Shown one piece after another: positions 10,856 to 21,154 of a DNA stretch of 64,000 bases; the first letter of the stretch is position 1, and every line of letters starts with the position of its first letter. The notes under the pieces are model-generated. The model did no database searches and was not told where the DNA came from. It was given only the letters and a program-made list of their open reading frames with translations. The stretch is from Anticarsia gemmatalis (lineage: Eukaryota > Arthropoda > Insecta > Lepidoptera > Erebidae). The stretch is taken from the NCBI RefSeq assembly GCF_050436995.1, contig NC_134763.1, positions 1,550,001 through 1,614,000 on the forward strand, in the 5' to 3' direction. The translations under genes and the position numbers were made by a program.

Positions 10856-12350
10856 TACACCTGAGTCTTTCAAAAACAACATTTCTTTGGTTGAAGATAT
10901 TGTTTAAAATCCATTATACATTTAAAATGGCCATAAATCTATACCATTTATAATAATGTAAAGTGATTGTTCAATTTTCAGTTTGTTATGACACATTACA
11001 ATTGTACTGACGGGCATCGAACCGACTATCATGCACAAAACACACGGTGTGTTTAACAGCTATGTTAAGTATCAACTAGAAATGTAAGTATACTTCAAAC
11101 AAACATAAATTTAACCTGAATCGTATTTATATTATTTACGTTTCTTAACGGACATTACGCAACCTACATCGAAATGCATTATTTTTAGTCAGACATGAAA
11201 CTTTCAACAAAATCTCAATAAGGGTAGCTGACGGCGGCTCCCACCCACCGCACAACAGATTTATCGAACAATTTGTAACAAAACAACCAATAAATCCATC
11301 AGAACTAACATCAAAACGTGTTAATTTAAACATAAATTATTCAAAGATTTACGTTATGTGTGCTGCCAACGCGACCGAATTTGATGGTCAGATGATTGAA
11401 GCAGATCCGACGGAGACAGGTGTCCCTACAACTCGATGGTTGTTCGCTGAAAAAATATTTACTACAAAAATAGACATTTGATTCCCGCGCTTAATGACGT
11501 TCCCGCCAATGAGCGAGCGTCGTGTGCGAGCAGGTGAGCTGTATTATAGAATGAGACGGTAGATTTTCGTTATTAAGCCACGCCCCGCCGGCAATATGGC
11601 GTCCGTGGTGATTGGCGGACCACCTCCTCCGGGAAAGCGTTTGGAAATGAGGGAGGCGGGAAAAACGTTCAGAATCTTGTTCGTTTTTAACCAGTAATGG
11701 CATGTTTAATTACTTAGATTATCATTTAAATGTTTTAGAGTCGTACTGAAGGTTTTTAGTCGTATGTTTTTGTATGAAACACGGTGATTACTATGTTAAT
11801 TAGTTTGTATGAGGTCGTTGTTACTGCAAAAACGTTACGTTCAAGAAATGTTAAAATGGATGATTGTTTAGTGTTACAATGTCGCGTTTGATTTATTTTT
11901 ATTTACAATACGAGTATGAACGCGATCATGCATGTTTGAAAGGTATTTTTCGTGAAAAGTAAGTTGGTATGCATTGATCAACTTTATAACAAAAAAACAG
12001 TACAATTTTTTAGAGAAATAAACTTTAACATTTTACTACATAGGTATTCCAACAGTATGTTTCTCTGCCTCGTTTGCAATAAACTCATAAACCACTAAAC
12101 CGTTTATGCGGTTGTCACCACTGGAAAGTCCGTTCAATGCTGAAAATTGTAGTGTAGATAATAAAATGAGTGCTATACGGTTTTGAGTTTTAACTAAAAT
12201 ATTATGATGATATTTGTTGAAGATATCGAATGATTAAGCTCCAGTTGAGGCAGTTCAGGCAAAAATACTTGTCTGCCTAGTCAAATCATTTATTAACAAC
12301 ATGCAATTAAAAGCAATTATAACGTACTGAAAATAAATAAAAGAGTATTA
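10856..12350. other. Repeat-free intergenic DNA with a GC-rich block at 11,480-11,700
   Basis: The block has two CCAAT-type boxes (CCGCCAATGAGCG; GTGATTGGCGG) within 120 bases and CpG-rich surroundings, suggesting a promoter or enhancer, but no adjacent exon was found. The short minus-strand frames at 11,145-11,333 and 11,491-11,703 have no recognisable homology. The rest is AT-rich and unassigned. Confidence 0.4.
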
Positions 12351-12351
12351 A

Positions 12352-12557
12352 TCCATACTAATATTATAAATCCGAAAGTAACTCTGTCTGTCTGTTACTC
12401 AATCACGCCTTAACTACTGAACCAATTTGCATGCAATTTGGTATGGAGATACTTAGATACCTGAGAAAGGACATTGGCTACTTTTTACCCCGGGAAAATG
12501 ACGCATAAGGGGAAAATTAAGGGGGCGGACGAAGTCGCGGGTAAAAGTACTAGCTAG
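12352..12557 (+). mobile_element. Helitron, complete copy with A|T target
   Basis: TCCATACTAATATTATAAAT at the 5' end; 3' end GGGCGGACGAAGTCGCGGG then CTAG. Host bases A before and T after, as expected. Body has CTACTGAACCAATTTGCATG. Confidence 0.8.
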
Positions 12558-12629
12558 TACATACATAAAATTAGAACATAAAGATTGTACCTTCCCTGAA
12601 AAACAGCTACCTACAATTTTAAAATGGAC

Positions 12630-12840
12630 CCGAACCGTTGATGGCCGACAGAAGTGTATGAAATACGCCTGCTTTTTCGCCATCGACAATGTTGGTTCCA
12701 TGTAACAGGATACTTTTGCTTAATCCGGGCCACTATTGAGAACTTTGTCATAGAAAGTACTAATAGCACTTTCCCCGACCCGAGAATCGAACCAAAGATC
12801 TCGTGATCGGCAGTTGTAACACTATAGACCACACCACAAG
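12630..12840 (-). repeat. Repeat E with tRNA-like head (minus)
   Basis: GCCGACAGAAGTGTATGAAA, TTGGTTCCATGTAACAGG and, at the right end, GACCCGAGAATCGAACC, an inverted B box, so the family is a tRNA-derived SINE read on the minus strand. Confidence 0.6.
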
Positions 12841-12870
12841 TTAAACTTAAATAAATACATTTAACCCATT

Positions 12871-13124
12871 AATGTCCCACTGCTGGGCAAGGGTCTCCTC
12901 CCGTAATGAGGGAGGGGCTAGACTTTGCATGCCCTCAATAAATGTATTAAACAAATTTTAGGCATGCAAAGTTTCCTCACGATGTTTTCCTTCACCGTTG
13001 GAGCATGTGATAATTATTTCTAGTACACACATTATTTCGAAAAGTCATTGGTGTGTTGCCTCGAGTTCGAACCTGCGACCACTTGCGTGGGAGGTATCAA
13101 CTTATACCACTCGGCTATCACTGC
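12871..13124 (-). mobile_element. SINE-A, near full length
   Basis: TGTCCCACTGCTGGGCAAGG at the left; reversed B and A boxes (GAGTTCGAACC; CTTATACCACTCGGCTATCA) at the right. It lacks about 25 bases of the middle found in the copy at 182. Confidence 0.85.
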
Positions 13125-13247
13125 TCAAGTTAAACTTGGATTATAATAATATTTTGTTAATACTGAAATTGTTAAGGTCAGCCATAAACTACCAATAGGG
13201 TAGTTAACTGCCGGCTGCCAATCACACCAGCTCCTCTTTATAAAATA

Positions 13248-13524
13248 CTAGCTGACCCGCGCAACTTCGCTTGCGTCACATAAGAGAGAATGGATCCCAA
13301 TTTTCCCCGTTTTTGTAACACTTTTTACTCATACTCTGCTCTGCTATTGGTTGTAGCGTGATGATATATAGCCTATAGCCTTCCTCGATAAATGGGCTAT
13401 CTAACAGTGAAAGAATTTTTCAAATCGGACCAGCAGTTCCCGAGATTAGCGCGTTCAAACAAACAAACAAACAAACAAACAAACAAACAAACAAACAAAC
13501 AAACAAACTCTTCAGCTTTATAAT
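13248..13524 (-). mobile_element. Helitron (CTATACTAATATTATAAAGC type) with an expanded AAAC tract
   Basis: Minus orientation: CTAGCTGACCCGCGCAACTT at the left and CTTCAGCTTTATAAT at the right. The hairpin CGCAAGCGAAGTTGCG precedes CTAG on the minus strand. About 13 AAAC units lie at 13,457-13,508, more than in any other copy. Confidence 0.88.
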
Positions 13525-13558
13525 AATATTATATATTATAAAGCTGAAGAGTTTGTTT
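13501..13558. repeat. Perfect 24-bp inverted repeat at the Helitron 5' end
   Basis: 13501-13524 and 13535-13558 are perfect inverted copies of the Helitron's 5' end around a 10-base AT loop. An opposite-facing scrap of the same element lies head to head. Confidence 0.88.
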
Positions 13559-13559
13559 A

Positions 13560-13695
13560 TAGAAATAGTATAGAAATGCAAATAGTGACTACAGTATGTC
13601 GTATTTTCGTTGGTATCAAAAGAGTGCCAATTGATGTCAACATTGTTAAAAAAACATAGCATAAGCTTTTCAGTACCAGTTTAATACATTTTCGT
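13560..13695 (+). repeat. MITE-1 fragment
   Basis: ACAGTATGTCGTATTTTCGT followed by GGTATCAAAAGAGTGCC matches the middle of the 16,437 copy in reversed orientation. Confidence 0.5.
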
Positions 13696-13980
13696 TAAAA
13701 CAGTCAAATACCCATAATCAAACGGCCGAATGAAGAAGCGAGCCCCAATTTTCTGCAACTCAAAGAAAAGGTGTCTCAAAATTTGGACAAAATTAGGTGT
13801 TTTATAAAGCAAACTGAATGTAGACTCACTGCAGAGAACTCTCGGTTGACTGTTCTATCAATCGGGCGATTAAAGCGGAATATTCCTAGAAGTTCCTGCA
13901 ATTCTATCTAAGCGTGAAAATAAGTGTCAGGTACTACCTATCTGCAAAATAAGACTATGGACTATACTATACTCTATTGC

Positions 13981-14075
13981 ACTCAAGGCCTAATCCCTCC
14001 CTCATTACGGGAGGAGACCCTTGCCCAGCAGTGGGACATTAATGGGTTAAATTTATTTATTTATTTATTTATTAC
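13981..14075 (+). mobile_element. SINE-A 3' end
   Basis: GGAGACCCTTGCCCAGCAGT followed by GGGACATTAATGGGTTAAAT and a TTTA repeat: the SINE-A 3' end in plus orientation with its simple-repeat tail. Confidence 0.75.
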
Positions 14076-14485
14076 CTATTTGCAAAATAGCAAATGTGTG
14101 AAAAACCGGTCCGTTCGTTTTTTTTTTTAATTTCTTTTTCATGAATTTCAGCGTTTTTAATACACCACTGCCTACATTTTCGGGTAAACCTGCGTGATAT
14201 TATGTATGCATGTGAAAAATCTACAGCAGAAGTCTTGACTGTTTTTTAATAGACTAGTTAATGAATGCTGTACATTTTAACGTGAATTAATTAATTAGAA
14301 ACAGGCGCCTCGTTGTTATTACAGCTTAAACTAGTGATTTAATTATTATATACACTGTTGCTAAGCAGATTTAAATGAAATCTGCTAATATAATGCAAAA
14401 GTTCGTAAGTATGTTTGTTTGTTAGTCTTTACACAATAAGACTACTAATATAATTAATTCTAACTAAATCCAGGTTATAAATTAA
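14076..14485. other. No gene seen
   Basis: AT-rich, with a Helitron 5'-like TAATATAATGCAAAAGTTCG scrap near 14,386. Nothing else recognised. Confidence 0.4.
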
Positions 14486-14743
14486 CTAGCTGACCCGCGC
14501 AACTTCGCTTGCGTCACTTAAGAGAGAATGGGTCATGATTTTCTCCGTTTTTGTTACATTTTTCACTGGTACTCTGCTCCTATTAGTCGTAGCGTGATGA
14601 TATATAGCCTATAGCCTTCCTCGATAAATGGGCTATCTAACACTGCTAGAATTTTTCAAATCGGACCAGTAGTTCTCGAGATTAGCGCGTTCAAACAAAC
14701 AAACAAACAAACAAACTCTTCAGCTTTATAATATTAGTATAGA
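14486..14743 (-). mobile_element. Helitron (CTATACTAATATTATAAAGC type), complete
   Basis: CTAG at 14486, hairpin GCGCAACTTCGCTTGCG, five AAAC units, and 5' end ...TTATAATATTAGTATAGA next to T. Host A|T target preserved. Confidence 0.88.
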
Positions 14744-14849
14744 TATACTGACATAGTGGTCCCTGCCAATAAAAATAGTATAAAAGTGGTCCCGGACTAA
14801 GAAAAGGTTGGGTACCCCTGTTTTAGAGATAATCTCAAACCCTAGAAAG

Positions 14850-15000
14850 ACATACACAGATCATATCGGTGATGTCTTGAGAAAAGGTCAGGTGCTACTC
14901 GTAACCGGCGGTCCTGTATGACAACATGTATATGTGAATGAATCAAGGGAAGTTTTTAAGGATCGTACCAAGTTCTTTGGACTCGTACCCCCATAGAAAA
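14850..15000 (+). repeat. Decayed 3' end of a non-LTR retrotransposon ORF2
   Basis: ATCGGTGATGTCTTGAGAAA, CTCGTAACCGGCGG and GTGAATGAATCAAGGG. In the better copy at 36,805 this reads MDVNEAREVC and, two codons on, a W-x-SLVS motif, resembling the C terminus of RTE-like reverse transcriptases. Confidence 0.5.
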
Positions 15001-15020
15001 GGCGCTATTTTATGTAGGTA

Positions 15021-15201
15021 CTAGCGGACCCGACAGACGTTGTCCTGTCCACACGTCTTTAATTTGAAATTTTTTTTAATAATCTAAACCATTCTCAGAT
15101 CCCCTTGACCACACACAAAAAATTTCATCAAAATCGGTCCAGTCGTTTAAGAGAAGTTCAGTGACATACACACTTACAGAAGTATTATATATATATAAAG
15201 A
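15021..15201 (-). mobile_element. Helitron, CTAGCGGACCCGACAGACG type
   Basis: CTAG at the left after host A, GGACCCGACAGACGTTGTCC as the 3' hairpin, TATATATATAAAGA at the 5' end before T. Shares AAAATCGGTCCAGTCGTTTA with the next element. Confidence 0.75.
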
Positions 15202-15344
15202 TGTATGTACCTATGTTTATACTGTCACATGTTTGTTTCCAGCGCCTTTATTACTTTTTATCGCAATACATAACTACCGGAATATTTACTATTGTTCGTT
15301 CATCTGTTAGAAGTAGTATAAGAATAAGAATATAAGAATTTGTA

Positions 15345-15563
15345 GGATTGGTTTAGGTCACCACGCCACTACCATTGCGTCGGGAGGTCGTCGGGTTCGA
15401 TTCCCACACGGAACAATAATTTGTGCGATCCAGTATCCACAAATAATTGTTTCGGGTCTGGTTGAACTTTGTGTCCGTTGTTTGTATGTTTGTAAAAGTT
15501 CCCGCGATACGAGTGCAATGATTAGTGCGGGAGTTGTCTTTAAAAAAAAAATAAAAAAAAAAT
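15345..15563 (+). mobile_element. SINE-B copy
   Basis: GGTTTAGGTCACCACGCC, B box GGGTTCGATTCCC, GTTTCGGGTCTGGTTG, tail of A-rich repeats. The first bases of the A box are missing. Confidence 0.8.
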
Positions 15564-15739
15564 GTTATAATATCAAGGTGCAAGTACTAGTGTAAGAAAT
15601 ACAACCTATTTTCGTCGTTTAAAATTTCAGTTCGATGTTATATCTAATGTTCTCTTAGCCGATAGTCGCATAGTGGATAGCTATAGTCTCATGTAGTAAA
15701 TTTGGTTTTCTCAGCAATTTGATAGTTATTAATAATATA

Positions 15740-15840
15740 ATTGTTGCGTGGTAGGTAGTGTATCCGACTGCTGGTCATGAGGTCTCGGGTTCGATTCGGT
15801 AGGACAAAATACTATTTGTCGTTTTTTAATTTATATAAGA
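15740..15840 (+). repeat. tRNA-like SINE head of the repeat E type
   Basis: GTGGTAGGTAGTGTATCCGA and GGTCTCGGGTTCGATTCGG (B box) followed by ACAAAATACTATTTGTC. Similar heads are at 3,575 and 54,225. Confidence 0.5.
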
Positions 15841-15843
15841 ATA

Positions 15844-16152
15844 CTAGCTGACCCGGCAAACGTTGTATTGCCATGTAAATTAAAAAATATATATTGTCAC
15901 TTAGGGGTATGAAAAATAGATGTTGGATCGATTCTCAGATCTACTCAATATGCTCACAAAATTTCATGAGAATCGGTCAAGCCGTTTCCGAGGAGTATGG
16001 CAACGAAAACTGTGAAGCGAGTTTTTTTTTGTGAATCTAAACCATTCTCAGATCCCCTTGAACACACACAAAAAAATTCATCAAAATCGGTACAGTCGTT
16101 TAAGAGAAGTTCAGAGAAATACACACTTACAGAAGAATTATATATATAAAGA
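15844..16152 (-). mobile_element. Composite Helitron with a duplicated internal block
   Basis: CTAGCTGACCCGGCAAACG at the 3' end; 5' end TATATATAAAGA before T. It contains two tandem AAATCGGT-centred blocks (about 15,930-15,990 and 16,028-16,110); the second matches the element at 15,021. Confidence 0.75.
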
Positions 16153-16154
16153 TT

Positions 16155-16435
16155 TCTCAATAGTAGCCAGGAGTTTGGTAAATTGTGATGTAACAGGCTT
16201 GTTCCCTATTATACGGGACTAACTTCCGTAATGGCGAAATGTGGGTGTATGTATATCTCTTTACCTTTGGGTATGACTCGCGTAATATTATGTACGAACA
16301 AGTAACGAACTAACACTATAAATACTTTAATACTAGAAAACTCGTATTCCAATTTCCAAAAAGATATAATCAATAGAACAGTTGTTCATTATAAAGATCT
16401 TAGATACTGAATGAAGTAAAAAAAGATTATAGATT
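16155..16435 (+). repeat. Repeat E fragment (16,160-16,290), then unassigned
   Basis: CAGGAGTTTGGTAAATTGTG, CCCTATTATACGGGACT and AATGGCGAAATGTGGGTGTA belong to repeat E. After 16,290 nothing recognised. Confidence 0.45.
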
Positions 16436-16436
16436 T

Positions 16437-16615
16437 CGTAGCAATTGCATACTTGACTACCAGTCAAATCAGCTACTCTTTATGAAATGTCATAAACACA
16501 TTTTAGTTTAGAAATACGACATAGTGCCGTCACAGTTTTGTATTTTCGTTGCTATCAAATGAGTTCCTAATAAAATGTTTCATTCTGTAATGATTACAAT
16601 TGCAAAATTATTTAC
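16437..16615 (-). mobile_element. MITE-1 copy (minus)
   Basis: CTACCAGTCAAATCAGCTAC and GAAATACGACATAGTGCCGT, reversed relative to 44,222; GCAATTG at the left and CAATTGC at the right bound the copy. Confidence 0.58.
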
Positions 16616-16720
16616 GAAGTAAATTACATGGCCTGAGCATTTTAGATGAACCTTTCACGAGTACAAGTTTAATAATTTTTCGGTAACCTTGTCAACTATC
16701 CTATTCGGTCAATAAGGTTT

Positions 16721-16878
16721 TATAACTTTTAAACTCTCGCGAACGGCGAGTGCAACCTGCGCCGAAACGTTAGGCATTTTAAGGTAAAATGCGTGTTTGT
16801 GTTAATTCCCGTATTCTATTATACATTGAACATGCAACGCGAGAGTTTAAAAGTTATGATTCCCGTATCCTATTATAC
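16721..16878 (+). mobile_element. Retroposed element with an 11-bp target duplication and 20-bp terminal inverted segments
   Basis: CAATAAGGTTT precedes (16710-16720) and repeats after it (16878-16888). The first 20 bases of ATAACTTTTAAACTCTCGCG (16722-16741) are perfectly inverted at 16838-16857. Centre: GCCGAAACGTTAGGCATTTT, as in the 23,143 copy. Confidence 0.65.
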
Positions 16879-16888
16879 AATAAGGTTT

Positions 16889-17366
16889 CATACTTCAACT
16901 GGGATACTTATTTATTAAAGATAATATCATTACAGGCAACAAAGATAAAATAATATTTATGTATAAATACATAGTCTGAGCATTGTAGATGAACCTTTTA
17001 CGAGTTAAGCAAGAATCATAAATATCGTTAACCCAGTCAACTACCTAATTAGTATTCTTAAGTCTCTGCCTATCTCCTTGTTAACTAGCCGTGATTCACT
17101 GTATTCAGAGAAATGTATAAGTATTTTAAAAAGTGTTTTAATTTACGTATCGCAATAGCAAATCCTCAATTTTTGCTATGACATTTCTATCAGGAGTTTC
17201 GCATAAATAGTGCTATATTTAGCACCGACCGGTTTTACTGGCCGGAACTGGGGTTCGAGTGCCGGTTGATGACACTTAACGCTTTTTATTACGTGTATGT
17301 TTTTATTGATACTTACTTTCGCGCTTAGAATTTAATTAGATGTTTGTTTACTTACTTAGTTGCAAA
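16889..17366. other. No gene seen; unassigned
   Basis: ATAGTCTGAGCATTGTAGAT and GAACCTTTTACGAGT at 16,972-17,003 repeat sequence near 16,630-16,660, so a diverged local repeat is present. Nothing else recognised. Confidence 0.4.
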
Positions 17367-17588
17367 TCTATACTAATATTATAGAGCGGAAGAGTTTGTT
17401 TGTTTGTTTGAACGCGCTAATCTCAGGAACTACTGGTCTGATTTGAAAAAATATTTCAGTGTTAGATAGCCCATTTATCGAAGAAGACCAATAGGAGCAG
17501 AGTACCAGTAAAGAAAGTTACAAAAACAGGGGAAATAATTACCGATTCTCTCTTATGTGACGCAAGCGAAGTTGCGCGAGTCAGCTAG
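17367..17588 (+). mobile_element. Helitron (CTATACTAATATTATAAAGC type), with an internal deletion
   Basis: TCTATACTAATATTATAGAG to GCGCGAGTCAGCTAG, host A before and T after. It lacks about 30 bases of the usual GGCTATAGGCTATATATCAT region. Confidence 0.86.
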
Positions 17589-17784
17589 TATAATATAAAG
17601 TTCATGAGTATTGTTTTTCCAGAAGAGTGTGGTAGCGTAAAAAGGACTACTTTAGGAAAGTTTGGGGTTAATTTGATTATAGAAATAAGTAAGTAGCTCG
17701 CATAAAAAATTGTAAATTTTTTCGTTCTTGGTACTAAATATCGATACGAATAAAATTGTAGCTTGTTTTTTGTGTTGCAATAAA

Positions 17785-17930
17785 AATGATTACAGACTGA
17801 AACATTATATTAGGCACTCATTTGATAACTACGAATACGAAATTGTAACGTCACTATGTCGTATTGCTATACTCAAGATTTTATAAAGAGTAGTCGATTT
17901 GAGTGATAATCAACTACCCTATTATATAAC
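17785..17930 (+). mobile_element. MITE-1 copy
   Basis: ACAGACTGAAACATTATATT, AACGTCACTATGTCGTATTG and TAAAGAGTAGTCGATTTGAG match the 44,222 copy. Confidence 0.6.
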
Positions 17931-17954
17931 GTGTGTTAATTTCGTACACCTCTA

Positions 17955-18425
17955 TAGTCCGACAACTTAATAGAAAGCCCTGGCATGGACCATTTATCTA
18001 GGTAACACTGATATGTATTTCTAGAATAAAGTAGCCGTATCAAACAGCTTAGACCACTGTCAGCTGCGTAAGTCCGCGGGTCACAGTTCAAATACAGATT
18101 TTTGTATACCTCTGATAAGCTTCTTCTTCTTATCGTATGGTTAGTGGTCAACCTAGTGTCAAAGTTGTTCAAGCCGCCCGAAGGCCTTTGACGTGGCTTA
18201 ACAACTGTTATCTTAGTAGACAACTTGTTTGACTTGTTACGTGCCCTCCGAAGCACGAAGACGCTAAGTTCAAATACCACTATGCGGGCACCCATCTATG
18301 GAATGACCGCGCCAAGGGTTGCTTAACCCACAGATCGTTTACCAACCGGTGAGCGCAACTGGATATAGGCGTCTCTGACAAGCTGCTAACCTGGTATACA
18401 AGACTCTACTAAATTGTTGGACCAA
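17955..18425. mobile_element. MITE-3 with a 5S-derived SINE nested inside
   Basis: Left end TATAGTCCGACAACTTAATA, right end CTACTAAATTGTTGGACC. Internal GTCAGCTGCGTAAGTCCGCG matches other copies. The SINE occupies 18,118-18,372. Confidence 0.68.
18118..18372 (-). mobile_element. 5S-derived SINE (minus)
   Basis: CTTCTTCTTCTTATCGTATG tail at the left, GGGCACCCATCTATGGAATG and GGTTGCTTAACCCACAGATC (reversed 5S part), CGGTGAGCGCAACTGG at the right. Confidence 0.8.
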
Positions 18426-18429
18426 TACC

Positions 18430-18795
18430 CTCGGGTATAACTGTTAATACCCATTCTTCATTGCGCAGTCGGGTAAAAGGTATACCCTTATTGTCCTAAC
18501 ACCATTGCAATAACCATTTGTTACTTCGGCGATACAATCAGTAAGTGGCATGTAAGAATTATGTACCTTCACGCTAGCCGTCGCGTGTAATTAGTGGGGT
18601 CGGCAGATGTCACACATTACAGCTTATTGGCTATTCTAACTTCACGACCGTATATTGAAAGGTAGGGAACGTAAATTTGAAATCAAACTTTTTCACCGTT
18701 GCATAATTTTTGTAGCTACCAAAAATTATGAAAACAATTTTCAAGGTGAAGAGTATCCTATGTGTTAATTCTGGTTATAAACTATTTAAAAGAAA
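18430..18795. other. No gene seen
   Basis: AAAAATTATG-type local inverted pair near 18,705-18,735; otherwise unassigned. Confidence 0.4.
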
Positions 18796-18797
18796 TT

Positions 18798-19010
18798 GAA
18801 AGCCGCGCGGATAGATCTCTGAGGTTCAGCCACACTTGCCGACGTGGTTCTGCGGATGAGTGACCATCTTATATGTATGTTATTATATCGAGTTTCTCCG
18901 TGTTTCAGAGGGAACGTTATATTGTGGGTGCCGGCTGTAATTTCCAAAGATCTTTGACAATCGTTAACTGTAGGCAGAAGCTTGAAAGTCAGACAACCAG
19001 TCTTACAAAC
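18798..19010 (-). repeat. Repeat D 3' part (minus)
   Basis: CCGCGCGGATAGATCTCTGA, GATGAGTGACCATCTTATAT, TTGTGGGTGCCGGCTG and GAAAGTCAGACAACCAGTCT are the reverse of the 53,240-53,400 part of repeat D. Confidence 0.62.
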
Positions 19011-19504
19011 ATACTTTTCATTCATAAAGCTTCAAAATCGATTGAAAGTGACAAAACAGTTTTTAGATAAACAGAAAATTATGAAGTAGAAAATAATGGA
19101 GAATCCTCGTGCAATTAACAAACAACTTTCTTAAATACAAAAGAATAACAGGAAAAAAGTTGGAAAAAATGTTTTTTAAACTGCAATTTGGGAATGAAAC
19201 AGAATGAAGTGTTAGTGCACATGCGCGCCACCTACTGCGCGGGAACGGAAGGTCGCTAATAAATCAATCGTTCTGTCTATTTTGACAGGTAGCCCGCCAT
19301 ATTGAATCGCTACAGATCTTGTGTGTGGTCCAACAAACAAACTATATAACGACACTTTCGAAATTTCGAGTGAATTTCGTAAAAAAATATTTTTGGGAAA
19401 AATGTTAAGCAGATGATTTTTGGATTGCTGATATGGAGGTCTCCAGTTCGATACCGGATCATGGAAATGTTTTTATGATAATTACATATTATAAAATAGT
19501 GGAG

Positions 19505-19666
19505 TTTTGGAGCAGTGTTAGCCGAGTGGTATAAGTTGACACTATATGATATCACGCTAGGACCAATAGGAGCAGTGTCAGTATTTTTTTTTTTTTCCTA
19601 AACTTTCCTAAAATTATGACCCATTCTCTCTTATGTGACGCAAGCGAAGTAGCGCGGGTCAGCTAG
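19505..19666 (+). mobile_element. SINE-A scrap joined to a truncated Helitron
   Basis: GTTAGCCGAGTGGTATAAG (SINE-A A box) at 19,517, then the Helitron 3' half from GACCAATAGGAGCAG with a T-run insertion, ending GCGCGGGTCAGCTAG. Confidence 0.7.
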
Positions 19667-20035
19667 TGTTCTTATAATATACTCAATAATAGATCAGAGT
19701 AGTAACACTTATTGCTGTATGTTGTGTTGTTACTATAACTCCGAAACAGTCTCATCGCCTTTTACGAAATTGGACTAACATTATAAATGGTGAAATGTGA
19801 ATGTATTTCATACAATTCGGTATACAAACTCGCACACGTTCGGGCGTACTAAATAAAAGTCCATCAACGTAAATTGAACGTCAACATGGTCTCAATTGAG
19901 TCGCAAATGGGTCGCTTTTCACGACATTTGACGGGTCATTAGAAATAGTGCTACTTTAGACTCAAAGCACACATATACACGGACCATGACAGTACCAACA
20001 AAATATATACATATATATACAAGTAAAATGTAAAT
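19667..20035. other. No gene seen; unassigned
   Basis: Helitron-like ATTATAAATGGTGAAATGTG scrap near 19,780; a TATATACATATATATACA run near 20,005. Confidence 0.4.
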
Positions 20036-20410
20036 ATCAGCCTAGCCTTTCTTACAACTATGTTGGAGTAGGTTTCCAGTCTCACCGGATGCATCTGTAT
20101 ATCAGTATTTTACATGAAGCCACAACCCAGTTACTTGGGTTATAAAACGATTTCCCTCGGTAAGACTGGTTGTCAGACTTTCAAGCTTCTGACTACTGTT
20201 ATTGTCACGACTACTACGACTGTCAACGACTTTCAAAATGAAACACAGTGAAACTCGGTATGTGTAAAATAGTCAGTCATCCACAGAACAACAAAACAGT
20301 TACTGGATTGCGGAGGTATAAAAGGCAGTCGCTCTACGTAAAATACAGCTGAAAAACAGATTCAGCTGTATTTAGTAAGAGTGGAAGCCAACTCAAAAGT
20401 CATTAGTGCT
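20036..20410 (+). repeat. Repeat D, long copy with a 12-bp hairpin
   Basis: CTATGTTGGAGTAGGTTTCC, GTCTCACCGGATGCATC, GACTGGTTGTCAGACTTTC, and further body. AAATACAGCTGA (20341-20352) and TCAGCTGTATTT (20362-20373) form a perfect hairpin near the right end. Confidence 0.68.
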
Positions 20411-20519
20411 AAGTGCGCAGTACACGTTACGACAACGTAACGTGTCACGGCACGGCATCGCGACGTCCTTCCTTTGAATTATTTTATGTTTTTTTAGTAG
20501 TATTTTAATTCTGAAAGTA

Positions 20520-20735
20520 AGTATGTAAAGTCCTCAGACCGCACTTGATCAGCGTGATGGATTAAAGGCCTAACACCTCCCTCATTCCGGGAGGAAGCAG
20601 GACGTTGGGGACATTTGATTCCTTCAAGAGCTGTATGAAATAACTCTCAGGCAAGCAAGGTTACGTCACGAAGTTGTCCTTCCTTTGCAGAATGGAGCAA
20701 AGAATGCAGTAATTAACCTACTGCGCCGAGCGTGG
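20520..20735. repeat. Two SINE-A fragments in opposite orientation
   Basis: 20,520-20,605 reads as plus (GGCCTAACACCTCCCTCATT), then 20,607-20,705 as minus (GTTGGGGACATTTGATTCC, AACTCTCAGGCAAGCAAGG). Confidence 0.6.
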
Positions 20736-20984
20736 CACGGTGAACGCAGTAGTGCAATAAAAACAAGATAACTGAAACAATGTATGCGGAACCTCTCTCC
20801 GGAAGATGGCGCGCGTTGCGACAACACTGACCATTGTGGTGCGGTCTTATTTACCGCGGAGATTGAATTAAACTCTACTTTAAAATGGTTTCTATGGTCT
20901 GAGCCCCAGTGTACCTGATTGCTGATTGGTCTTGATTCCCCGTTTGGGTAAAGTACTGTCGGTTTTTTCTCATTTATACTATAA

Positions 20985-21150
20985 GAACAATCCGCCTGCG
21001 ACTTAGCCTGCGTGAAAGATTTCCCGTGGTAAAATGTATCCTTTATGTTATACTAAGTTATAAACTATCTGTGCATCAAATTTCATTTAAATCCGTCTAG
21101 AAGTTTTGTTGTGAAAGAGTAACATACATACATCTATCCTTGCAAACTTA
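20985..21150 (-). mobile_element. Degraded Helitron (minus)
   Basis: GCCTGCGACTTAGCCTGCG (hairpin side), TAAACTATCTGTGCATCAAA, and GTGAAAGAGTAACATACATA at the 5' side; ends eroded. Confidence 0.45.
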
Positions 21151-21154
21151 AGTA

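Noticed and set aside
13457..13508. CRISPR-like regular repeats (AAAC units)
   Set aside because: A simple microsatellite inside a Helitron; there are no spacers and the DNA is eukaryotic.
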